This document shows positions 8,024-15,732 of a stretch of DNA of 64,000 nt, piece after piece. Positions within the stretch are counted from its first letter, which is position 1. Each line of letters begins with the position of its first letter. The translations under genes were made by a program, and so were the position numbers. The notes under the pieces were generated by a model. The model was not told where the DNA came from. It saw nothing but the letters and a program-made list of their open reading frames with translations, and searched no databases. This DNA is from Anaerolineales bacterium (GTDB lineage Bacteria; Chloroflexota; Anaerolineae; Anaerolineales; Villigracilaceae): contig JACKAW010000004.1 of NCBI GenBank assembly GCA_020634885.1, forward strand, positions 248,001 to 312,000, written 5' to 3'.

Positions 8024-8812
8024 ATGGGTAAACCCCTCATTCCCGCCCAACGCAGAGAAAAGATTCAAGAGTATCTTGGCATCCATCAGATCGCGCGTAC
8101 TGCCGACCTGATGGATCTGCTTGATGCCTCTGAAGCTACAGTTCGACGCGACTTGGAATGGCTTGAACAAAAAGGCATTCTTGAACGCACGCATGGGGGC
8201 GCGGTCTTAAATCAACGTGTGATTTTTGAGCAGGAATATCAATTGCGCCTCAAGAATTATCCCGATGAAAAGAAACAGATCGGTGAATTTGCAGCAACCC
8301 TCATTGAAGAGGGTGATATCGTTTTTATTAACAGCGGCACGACGGCAACGCAAGTATTACAGCATGTGCCAAGAAATCCGCGTATTACGGTTTTTACGAA
8401 CAACGTCAGCGCTTTGGTAGATATCGGCGACCCGGGCTTTTCTCTCAATTTGACCGGAGGTGAATTCCAGGCTCGTTCCAACTCTCTTTCCGGTCGCTTC
8501 GCACTGGACAATTTGAATCTGGTCTTTGCCAACAAAGCAATCCTCGGCGTTGACGGAATCTCCCTAAAGCACGGGCTGACGGTTCCCACCAACCCCGAAG
8601 CGGAAGTAGTCCGCAAGATGATCGAACGCACCAAGGGACAGGTCATCATCGTTTCGGACCATAGCAAGTGGGGTGCGGTTTCGAACTTTCATGTGGCAAG
8701 CATTGAAGCCATGGATAAATTGGTAACCGATACGAGTTTTAGCAAACAAGCCAAGAAAGAACTGGCAGACTACTCAATCGAAGTTTTTCTCGTGAACAAT
8801 AGCAAGGTATAA
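8024..8812 (+). CDS. DeoR-family transcriptional regulator
   Basis: The 262-residue protein has an N-terminal winged helix (RREKIQEYLGIHQIARTADL, then DASEATVRRDLEWLEQKGI and RTHGGAV) and a C-terminal sugar-phosphate-sensing DeoR domain with INSGTTATQV and IIVSDHSKWG. Members usually repress sugar or polyol catabolic operons and respond to a phosphorylated intermediate. The start at 8024 is chosen because the fold begins there and the TATAAT box ends at 8016, inside any longer reading frame. That leaves a 7-nt gap and predicts a leaderless mRNA. It is the likely regulator of both divergent arms. A terminator follows at 8819. Confidence 0.9.
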   Translation: MGKPLIPAQRREKIQEYLGIHQIARTADLMDLLDASEATVRRDLEWLEQKGILERTHGGAVLNQRVIFEQEYQLRLKNYPDEKKQIGEFAATLIEEGDIVFINSGTTATQVLQHVPRNPRITVFTNNVSALVDIGDPGFSLNLTGGEFQARSNSLSGRFALDNLNLVFANKAILGVDGISLKHGLTVPTNPEAEVVRKMIERTKGQVIIVSDHSKWGAVSNFHVASIEAMDKLVTDTSFSKQAKKELADYSIEVFLVNNSKV

Positions 8813-8818
8813 ATAAGG

Positions 8819-8860
8819 CACGTTTAAGATGTTCTGATTCTTAAACGTGTTTTCTTTTTT
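8819..8860 (+). terminator. Rho-independent terminator after deoR
   Basis: Stem CACGTTTAAG (8819-8828) and CTTAAACGTG (8840-8849) with an 11-nt loop, followed by TTTTCTTTTTT. It separates the regulator from the following flavoprotein gene. Confidence 0.85.
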
Positions 8861-8888
8861 CAACACAATTAAACTACGGAGTTGATGA

Positions 8889-11318
8889 ATGAAATCACAC
8901 GCAGAGATCGTGGTCATTGGTGGGGGAATTTATGGGGCACAGGTTGCGTATCACCTTGCCAAGAACGGACGCAAGGATGTTGTTATTGTAGAAAAAGGGG
9001 AGATCGCCAGCGGTGAGTCTTCACATGCGGCGGGATTGGTGACTCAGTTCGCTACCTCGCAAGCCATGCTGCGCTTCCGCATGTATAGTGTGCAGTTGTA
9101 TAAGGAACTGGGTCTCTTCGATACGGTGGGTAGTTTGCGTGTGGCTTCGAGCAAGGAGCAGTTGCTTGAAATGGAACGCAGCGTGAGCCGAGCCAAGGCG
9201 TTGGGACTGGATTGTGAAGTCATTTCGCCTGAAGAATCAAAGAAATACATGCCGCAAATTTCGGATAAGGAATTGTATGGCGGCATTTATCTGCCTGGTG
9301 ATGGTCAGCTTGATCCGTATACGGCAACTACGTCTATGGCGCGCTTTGCCAAAGAACTCGGCGTGGAAATTTACACCAACACCCGCGTGACCGGAATTAA
9401 AGTGTCAGCGAAGGGAGAGGTTGAGGCGGTTGTAACAGACAAAGGCGAGATCCGATGCGAGATCATCGTTAACGCGGCAGGCATGTGGGCGCCGCGTATC
9501 GCTGCCATGGCGGGTCTGCATGTGCCAACTACTCCTGTAGACCATCAACATATTGCTTTGCGAGCCGTGCCTGGGCATGAGTTTAACGATCAAACGCCGT
9601 GTCTGCGTGACCCGGATAATTTGGTTTATATGCGTCAGGAAAAAGGCGGATTGGTGATCGGTGGTTATGAGCCGAAACCCTTGCCGCGCTGGATTGATGG
9701 TACGCCGTGGGAACATGGCAGCAGAAGTTTCCCCGGTGATATGGATCAATTTGAAATGCTGCTCGAAGGTGCGATTCGCCGTCTTCCATTTTTGGATCAG
9801 GCGGGCATTATCACGTTGGTGCGTCACCCGGGCGCATACACACCTGATTGCCAGCCCTTGCTTGGACCGATGCCTGGCGTGAAGGGTTTTTGGATGATGG
9901 CAGGCATGTCGCTCAATGGCTATGGCGGCGCGGGCGGTATGGGCAAACTGATGGCGGAGTGGATCATCGATGGCGAAGCGCCGATGGATGTGTACGGCTA
10001 TCGCGCCACTCGCTTTGGAAATTATTATTCCGATTTCAAATATGCCGCCGAGCGCACGATGGAAAGCGTAAAGTATTACTACCGTTTGCGCTTTCCGCAT
10101 GATGAGCATGAAGAGGCTCGTCCGCATCGAACCAGCCCGGTGCATTTTCGTTTGATGGAAAACGGCGCGGTCTTTGGTGAGAAGTTTGGCTGGGAGCGCG
10201 TGAACTACTTTGACCCGGGCAAGGACTGGCGGCGCATGGGCGAAGACCAACGTCAGTGGGGGTGGTCGAAGCCTCCGTTCTTTGAACGAATGCGCCAGGA
10301 AGCGACAGCCGTGCGTGAACGCGTGGCGTTGTTTGATTTGACATCCTTTGGCAAGATCGAAGTGAAGGGTGCAGGAGCGTTGCCTTTGTTGCAACGACTG
10401 ACTTCCAGCAACATAGATAAGCCGGTTGGCAGCGCCATCTACACCCAGTTTTTGAATAAAAATGGCGGTATCGAATCAGACTTGACTGTGACGCGTTTGG
10501 GCGAAGATCATTTTTGGGTGATCACGGGGTCAGGTTTTATTGCCAATGATCATGCCCGAATTTTGATGAATGTGGATGAAGAAGACGGTGAAGTTTCCAT
10601 TCGGGATATTACGATGGAATATGCCTGTCTCGCCTTGTGGGGACCGAAAGCCCGTGAGGTTTTAAAGAAGATCACCAGTAGTGATGTCTCTAATGAAGCA
10701 CATCCATATTTGAACACCAAGCCCATCATCATCAACGGCGTGAAGGTTCTGGCACAGCGCGTCAGTTATGCCGGTGAATTGGGCTGGGAGTTGTACATTC
10801 CCAACAATCGCGCCACCATGGTGTGGGATATGCTGATCGAAGCGGGCAAAGAATTTGGCATGGAACTCGGCGGGTACAAGGCGCTTGATCCACTGCGTTT
10901 GGAAAAAGGCTTCAAATATTTCACCACCGATATTACGCCAACGACCACTCCGTATGAAGCCGGTCTCGGTTTCTGTGTGGATTTGGAAAAAGGTGACTTC
11001 ATTGGGCGCGATGCCTTGGTGAAGCAAAAAGCCGAAGGTCTGACTCGCAAACTCTGCACGTTGACCCTGAATGGTATCGAAGAATTCGTGCAAATTTATG
11101 GTGGCGAGGCGGTCTATCATGGTGATACACTGGTTACCCGTGTGCGCAGTGGCGGTTACGGTTTTACTGTGAAGAAAAATATCCTGTATGCCTATCTGCC
11201 GATTGAATTGGCAGTCAAAGGTAATCGCTTCATGATTGAGCTGATTGAAGGCAATCTCGAAGCGGAAGTGACTGCGAATGTGCTGTACGATCCGAAAAGT
11301 GAGAAACTGAAATCCTAG
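8889..11318 (+). CDS. Dimethylglycine dehydrogenase-like flavoprotein fused to GcvT domain (copy 2)
   Basis: The 809-residue protein has the same architecture as the copy at 4550-6982: an FAD-binding IVVIGGGIYGAQ at 7-18; His46 in SGESSHAAGL at the covalent-flavin position; a PGAYTPDCQPLLGP substrate-domain motif; and a C-terminal GcvT/aminomethyltransferase region with YAGELGWELYIP and YEAGLGFCVDLEKG. Two diverged paralogues facing each other across the regulator suggest successive or parallel N-demethylations, each yielding methylene-THF. The ATG follows CGGAG by 7 nt. PfkB-like and MttB-like genes follow on the same strand. The substrate is not determinable from sequence alone. Confidence 0.9.
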   Translation: MKSHAEIVVIGGGIYGAQVAYHLAKNGRKDVVIVEKGEIASGESSHAAGLVTQFATSQAMLRFRMYSVQLYKELGLFDTVGSLRVASSKEQLLEMERSVSRAKALGLDCEVISPEESKKYMPQISDKELYGGIYLPGDGQLDPYTATTSMARFAKELGVEIYTNTRVTGIKVSAKGEVEAVVTDKGEIRCEIIVNAAGMWAPRIAAMAGLHVPTTPVDHQHIALRAVPGHEFNDQTPCLRDPDNLVYMRQEKGGLVIGGYEPKPLPRWIDGTPWEHGSRSFPGDMDQFEMLLEGAIRRLPFLDQAGIITLVRHPGAYTPDCQPLLGPMPGVKGFWMMAGMSLNGYGGAGGMGKLMAEWIIDGEAPMDVYGYRATRFGNYYSDFKYAAERTMESVKYYYRLRFPHDEHEEARPHRTSPVHFRLMENGAVFGEKFGWERVNYFDPGKDWRRMGEDQRQWGWSKPPFFERMRQEATAVRERVALFDLTSFGKIEVKGAGALPLLQRLTSSNIDKPVGSAIYTQFLNKNGGIESDLTVTRLGEDHFWVITGSGFIANDHARILMNVDEEDGEVSIRDITMEYACLALWGPKAREVLKKITSSDVSNEAHPYLNTKPIIINGVKVLAQRVSYAGELGWELYIPNNRATMVWDMLIEAGKEFGMELGGYKALDPLRLEKGFKYFTTDITPTTTPYEAGLGFCVDLEKGDFIGRDALVKQKAEGLTRKLCTLTLNGIEEFVQIYGGEAVYHGDTLVTRVRSGGYGFTVKKNILYAYLPIELAVKGNRFMIELIEGNLEAEVTANVLYDPKSEKLKS

Positions 11319-11382
11319 ACCATGGACCATTGACGATGGACGATCATTGTCCGTGGTCGATGGTCTATCGTCAATCGTCAAA
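11319..11382. repeat. Palindromic gap of gacgatgg/accatgg words
   Basis: The whole 64-nt gap between the flavoprotein and PfkB-like genes is an imperfect palindrome. The left half carries ccatggaccattgacgatgg; the right half carries ggtcgatggtctatcgtcaa, complementary at most positions. It ends one or two bases before the next ATG, so any hairpin would cover the translation start of the PfkB-like gene. Confidence 0.65.
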
Positions 11383-11384
11383 AA

Positions 11385-12479
11385 ATGGCAAAGAAAAAAC
11401 TTCCCCTTCCCGCTTATGTTGGTTTTGGTATGTTGACGCCGGTGTACATCATGTCACTTGATCAACTGCCCAAGTTGAACACAGGCGCAATCGTGCATCA
11501 GGTCAGTGACTATGTATATGATGATTCTGCCATCATTGCCTGTAACTTGAGTCAGTGGGGCGTGCCCTCAGCAATGATCGGCACAGCCGTTGGCAAGGAT
11601 TTATTAGGCAGGTTCGTTTCAGATAAACTGAAAGAATTAGGTGTTCAAGGTGAAGTTCGAGTAACAGATAAATATAAAACCCCATTGGAAGTGAACGTAT
11701 CTGATAAGAAAGGCGCGCGCACCTATTTTTGGCAGCGTTCGGAAGAGATTTTGAGTACCTTGGATACGGCAGATCTTTCGCTGATCAAAACCTCCAAGCT
11801 GTTATATGTGGATTGGTACGATGGCGAACGCATTACCCGTGCAATGGAAGAAGCAAAGAAATACAACGTGCCCGTCTTCCTCAATTTTGAACATGGGCAC
11901 ATGCATCCTGATTTACTTAAAAAATATGCGGGTTTGGTTACTGTTTGCCAGGCAGTGACCGATGCCGCACAGATTGGCAAGAAGCAAGCCATGTTGGGAA
12001 CTGCGCGGAAACTGATCAAAGCTGGAATTCAAACTGCCATCATCACCATGGCGAGTCAGGGATGTTTGGTTGTGCAGGGTAATGAAATTGTCCGCGCATA
12101 CGCGCCGAAAGTGCGTGCAGTAGATGCTTCGGGAGCTGGCGCAACATTCTCTTCGGGCTACATTTACGGTTACCTGCAAGGCTGGAACATGGAACAGACC
12201 GTCCGTTTTGCGATTGCAGCGGCTTCGCTAAAAGTGACGCGCTCGGGACTGGAGATGTTCCCCGTGCAGGAAATTCAGGGGTTGGCGCATACCGTCCGTA
12301 TTGAACGAATGGTCTATCGCGATAACCAATTCCATGCCATTAGTAAAATGCTGAAACTCCCACCGCTGAAGCCCATCGCGGATAATGCGCTTGTAAAAAG
12401 CAGCCAGAAATTGGCTGAAAAGATCATGCCCAAGAAAAAAGTCGAGCGCGGCAAGATCAAACGCTCACTGGTTGAATAA
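11385..12479 (+). CDS. PfkB-family carbohydrate kinase homologue lacking the catalytic Asp
   Basis: The 364-residue ribokinase-fold protein has an N-terminal GFGMLTPVYIM and a substrate lid region. The family's second signature reads VDASGAGATFSSGY. In active kinases this is DTxGAGD, and the last Asp is the catalytic base; here codon GCA at 12141 makes residue 253 Ala. A basic C-terminal extension of about 60 residues (KKKVERGKIKRSLVE at the end) is unusual for the family. It is either a non-catalytic or regulatory relative, or it uses another base. No clear ribosome binding site is visible, because the preceding palindrome fills the gap. It lies between the amine-oxidising flavoprotein and the MttB homologue. 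Confidence 0.8.
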   Translation: MAKKKLPLPAYVGFGMLTPVYIMSLDQLPKLNTGAIVHQVSDYVYDDSAIIACNLSQWGVPSAMIGTAVGKDLLGRFVSDKLKELGVQGEVRVTDKYKTPLEVNVSDKKGARTYFWQRSEEILSTLDTADLSLIKTSKLLYVDWYDGERITRAMEEAKKYNVPVFLNFEHGHMHPDLLKKYAGLVTVCQAVTDAAQIGKKQAMLGTARKLIKAGIQTAIITMASQGCLVVQGNEIVRAYAPKVRAVDASGAGATFSSGYIYGYLQGWNMEQTVRFAIAAASLKVTRSGLEMFPVQEIQGLAHTVRIERMVYRDNQFHAISKMLKLPPLKPIADNALVKSSQKLAEKIMPKKKVERGKIKRSLVE

Positions 12480-12499
12480 ATTTAATAAGGATGTGAATC

Positions 12500-13936
12500 A
12501 TGTCATTTGCTGCTTTACTTACACAGGAACAGGTCGAGAGAATTCACGATGCTGCATTGGAAATTTTGGAAGATGTAGGTTTAAAGGTTCGATATGGACC
12601 GGCGCGCGAACTCTTTAAGAAACACGGCTGTAGTGTGGAAGAAGAGCGAGTCAGGTTTTCGCGTGCGGTGGTTGAGAAGTACCGCAAGATGGTTTCGCCG
12701 TCTTTTACCTTTCACGCACGCGACCCGAAATTTGATAAAACCATCCCACAGGATAGTCCGGTCATTGTTACAGCGAGTTCAGCGCCCGATATCATCGACC
12801 CAGTGACCGGCGTGGAAAGACGCGCCGAATCAAAAGATATCGCCCGAATTGCCCACCTCATCAACGAACTGCCCGGGTACGACGTCTTCTCCATTTCCAC
12901 TTTGGCAGATGACGCGCCCGCGGATCAATTCACTGTATCGCGCTTGTATCCGTCCATCAAGTATTGCCTTAAACCGATCCGTGTCACCACAACTGATATG
13001 AAAGACACCCGCAGTGTGATGGAGATGGCGTACATTGTTGCGGGTGGAAAGGATGCGTATATGGAGCGTCCCTTCCTTACGCATCATTACTGTCCCGTGG
13101 TTTCGCCGCTTACCATGGATAATCTTTCCACTGAGAACGTGATGTATTTTGCCGAACAGGGTTTGCCTGTGTACCCAACCATTGTGCCCAATGCTGGTTT
13201 AACTTCTCCCATGTCTATGGCGGGGACGTTGGCGCAGGGGAATGCTGAATTCCTATCTGCATTGATCTTGATGCAAATGGTTAAGGAAGGTACCCCAACG
13301 ATCTATGCCACCCTTGGCACAGTTGCAGATATGCGTTCAGGGGCATATACCTCCGGTGCCATTGAGTGCGGTATGTTGCACATGGCGTTTGCACAAATGG
13401 CGCGTTTTTATAATGTGCCTGCGGGCGGCTACGTTGGTTTGACAAATTCCAAACTGAATGACATGCAGGCTGGGTATGAGACGGGCATGTCTGGTATTGC
13501 GGGCGTCCTCGGCGGTATGGATATGTTCAACATCGGCGGTTTGATCGACGCGCTTAAGACGTTTGATTTTGCCAAGGCTGTCGCGGATGATGAAATGGCG
13601 CAAATGATGAAACGCATGAAGCGCGGGATCAGTTTCAATGAAGACGACCTCGGTCTGGGTATCATCAAGCAAGTAGGACCTGGCGGTTCTTTCATTACAG
13701 CCAAACATACAACCAGCCGCATGAAGACCGAAGCCGTGATGACCAAAATTGCAGACCGTGATGCCCGTTCTATTTGGGAGAAGAAGGGCGCAACAGATAC
13801 CCATGCCAAAGCGATGAAAAAAGCCAGAGAAGTCATGACGTCCAATACCTCGCCGCTTATTGCGCCTGAAGTGGACGCAAAAATTCGAGAAGCGTTCCCT
13901 GGTCTGGTTGCGGGTGTACTTGAGCCGATCGAATAA
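12500..13936 (+). CDS. Trimethylamine methyltransferase (MttB) superfamily protein, non-pyrrolysine
   Basis: The 478-residue protein is of the MttB/COG5598 superfamily: LTQEQVERIHDAALEILEDVGLKV at the N-terminus, PSFTFHARDP, VTTTDMKD, PNAGLTSPMSMAGTLAQGNA, and a conserved C-terminal domain ending PEVDAKIREAFPGLV. The frame has no internal amber codon, so it belongs with the pyrrolysine-free members, of which some demethylate glycine betaine, proline betaine or carnitine onto a corrinoid protein. No corrinoid protein gene is visible near it, so the methyl acceptor is unknown. With two GcvT-fused amine dehydrogenases alongside, removal of the first methyl from a quaternary amine is a natural inference. 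AAGGAT precedes the ATG. Confidence 0.85.
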   Translation: MSFAALLTQEQVERIHDAALEILEDVGLKVRYGPARELFKKHGCSVEEERVRFSRAVVEKYRKMVSPSFTFHARDPKFDKTIPQDSPVIVTASSAPDIIDPVTGVERRAESKDIARIAHLINELPGYDVFSISTLADDAPADQFTVSRLYPSIKYCLKPIRVTTTDMKDTRSVMEMAYIVAGGKDAYMERPFLTHHYCPVVSPLTMDNLSTENVMYFAEQGLPVYPTIVPNAGLTSPMSMAGTLAQGNAEFLSALILMQMVKEGTPTIYATLGTVADMRSGAYTSGAIECGMLHMAFAQMARFYNVPAGGYVGLTNSKLNDMQAGYETGMSGIAGVLGGMDMFNIGGLIDALKTFDFAKAVADDEMAQMMKRMKRGISFNEDDLGLGIIKQVGPGGSFITAKHTTSRMKTEAVMTKIADRDARSIWEKKGATDTHAKAMKKAREVMTSNTSPLIAPEVDAKIREAFPGLVAGVLEPIE

Positions 13937-13947
13937 GGAATAAGAAA

Positions 13948-14568
13948 ATGTTCAGATTTTTTAAACGCAGGGAAGATAAGTTTCAAAGACTAATAGAACA
14001 ACAGGCTGAAATATCCTTTGAAGGTATGCGTCTGTTGATTAAATATCTTGAAACAAGCAACCCGGATATAGCAGAAGAACTTTCACTTAAAGAAAAAGAA
14101 GCGGATGAAGTCCGCCGTATTCTCATCGATGAATTGAACCGCACATTTGTAACTCCCTTTGACAGGGAAGACATCTTTTCGCTTTCCCGTTCCATTGATG
14201 ATGTGATCGATTACGCTGATACCACCGTGGTGGAGATGGTCATCCTCAATGTGAAGCCCACCCAATACATGCAGCGAATTGCATCTCTCTTGAAAGATGC
14301 CGCCTATGAAATATGGCAGGGTGTACTGCGTTTACCCAAAAACCCCAATGTTGCGCTTGACCATGCCCAGCGCGCCAAGGCTTTGGAGAATCGTGTGGAA
14401 GGCGTATACCGCGAGGCTGTTGCTGATCTGTTTAGCGGACCTGAAGATGTGCATCATGTTGTAGAGATGTTGAAAATGCGTGAGGTTTATCGCCATCTTT
14501 CCAATGCGGCAGATCGCGGTGACGAGGCGGCGAATATCATTGCAGATATTGTTGTAAAAAGAACATAA
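13948..14568 (+). CDS. DUF47/PhoU-like phosphate transport accessory protein
   Basis: The 206-residue all-helical protein has the DUF47 (PhoU-like) pattern: FKRREDKFQRLIEQQA at the start, EKEADEVRRILIDELNRTFVTPFDREDIFSLSRSIDDVIDY in the middle, and a second half ending RHLSNAADRGDEAANIIADIV. In many bacteria this family is encoded directly before a Pit phosphate permease and modulates it. Here the permease starts 4 nt after its stop, a typical coupled pair. It follows the MttB-like gene by 11 nt, so it probably belongs to the same transcript. Confidence 0.9.
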   Translation: MFRFFKRREDKFQRLIEQQAEISFEGMRLLIKYLETSNPDIAEELSLKEKEADEVRRILIDELNRTFVTPFDREDIFSLSRSIDDVIDYADTTVVEMVILNVKPTQYMQRIASLLKDAAYEIWQGVLRLPKNPNVALDHAQRAKALENRVEGVYREAVADLFSGPEDVHHVVEMLKMREVYRHLSNAADRGDEAANIIADIVVKRT

Positions 14569-14572
14569 ACGA

Positions 14573-15571
14573 ATGTTAATATCTTCTTCACTGTTATTGG
14601 TTATATTTCTGGCCTTGATATTTGAATTTATTAACGGAATGAGAGATTCGAGCAATATTGTTGCCACAATGATCTCGTCCCGCGCTTTTAACCCGCAAAC
14701 GGCGCTAGGCTTGACGGCGGTTGCCGAATTTGCAGGTCCGCTTCTTTTTGGTGTAACCGTTGCAAAGACCATTGGAAGCGACATTGTCTCTGCCAGTATC
14801 ATTTCATTGCAGGCGCTTACAGCAGGTTTGATCGGCGCCATTATCTGGAATCTCATTACCTGGTATTTAGGGATTCCGAGCAGTTCCTCTCATGCCCTCA
14901 TTGGTGGATTGATCGGTGCGGCTGTGATCTCCTCTGGCTGGGATGCTGTGAAATTTGATGGAATTGTCAAAGTATTAATGGCTTTGTTTATTTCACCCGT
15001 CATTGGCTTTGTATCAGGCTTTATCTTACTGAAGATCGTTTACCTGTTGTCTTTCAATGCAACACCTCATATCAATCAGTTTTTTAAGCGCAGTCAGTTC
15101 TTTACAGCGGTTGCCCTGGCTTTTAGTCATGGAACCAACGATGCACAAAAGACAATCGGTATTATTACCTTGAGTTTAATTATTGGCGGGCAGTTGAGCG
15201 GATTTAACGTCCCCTTTTGGGTTGTCTTACTCAGCGCAGGTACAATGGCAGCAGGAACCGCGTTGGGAGGTTGGCGATTAATCCGCACATTGGGTGGTAA
15301 GTTTTACAAGATACGTCCGGTGCATGGATTTGCAAGCCAGTTGACATCTGGAATTGTGATTCTTGGTGCATCGGCACTTGGAATGCCGGTCAGCACAACA
15401 CAGGTTGTCAGTTCCTCCATTATTGGCGTGGGCGCTTCGGAACGATTTGGCAAGGTTCGCTGGGGCGTGGCAGTCGATATCTTAACCGCATGGGTTATCA
15501 CCATACCGGTCAGCGCCTTATTTTCTGCAGGGATCTATTATTCGATTGAGTTATTTAAACCATCCCTGTGA
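14573..15571 (+). CDS. pit: Inorganic phosphate transporter, Pit family
   Basis: The 332-residue membrane protein of the PHO4/Pit family has both family repeats: FEFINGMRDSSNIVATMISS near the N-terminus and FSHGTNDAQKTIGIITL in the middle, with GIPSSSSHALIGG and GMPVSTTQVVSSSIIG sites. About nine to ten hydrophobic helices are visible. Pit carriers move metal-phosphate complexes with protons and usually import at high phosphate, though they can also export. Placed after the amine-demethylation genes and before an importer linked to a phosphatase-fold hydrolase, it may handle phosphate released in the pathway. Confidence 0.92.
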   Translation: MLISSSLLLVIFLALIFEFINGMRDSSNIVATMISSRAFNPQTALGLTAVAEFAGPLLFGVTVAKTIGSDIVSASIISLQALTAGLIGAIIWNLITWYLGIPSSSSHALIGGLIGAAVISSGWDAVKFDGIVKVLMALFISPVIGFVSGFILLKIVYLLSFNATPHINQFFKRSQFFTAVALAFSHGTNDAQKTIGIITLSLIIGGQLSGFNVPFWVVLLSAGTMAAGTALGGWRLIRTLGGKFYKIRPVHGFASQLTSGIVILGASALGMPVSTTQVVSSSIIGVGASERFGKVRWGVAVDILTAWVITIPVSALFSAGIYYSIELFKPSL

Positions 15572-15609
15572 TTTTTCTGGTCACTCATTCAGGGTCAATT
15601 TAATCTTGT

Positions 15610-15638
15610 TTGACTTTGAATATTGATAATGCTACAAT
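15610..15638 (+). promoter_or_regulatory. Promoter of the ABC importer operon
   Basis: TTGACT (15610-15615), a 17-bp spacer, and TACAAT (15633-15638), close to sigma-70 consensus. It predicts a leader of about 88 nt. In that leader an AGGAGG (15661-15666) precedes a two-codon ATG-ATT-stop at 15681, whose meaning is unclear. Confidence 0.75.
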
Positions 15639-15732
15639 TCTTGAAATGTGTAATTAAGATAGGAGGTGCCTTCACGTAAAATGATTTAGGTGTTTTCGTT
15701 CGATCAATCCATAAAAAATCAAGGAGAAAGAG

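Noticed and set aside
9405..10394. 329-codon antisense frame in the second flavoprotein gene
   Set aside because: Low-complexity His/Arg/Ala-rich product typical of reverse-strand shadows.
12500..13936. Pyrrolysine-containing trimethylamine methyltransferase
   Set aside because: No in-frame amber codon; the protein is full length without one.
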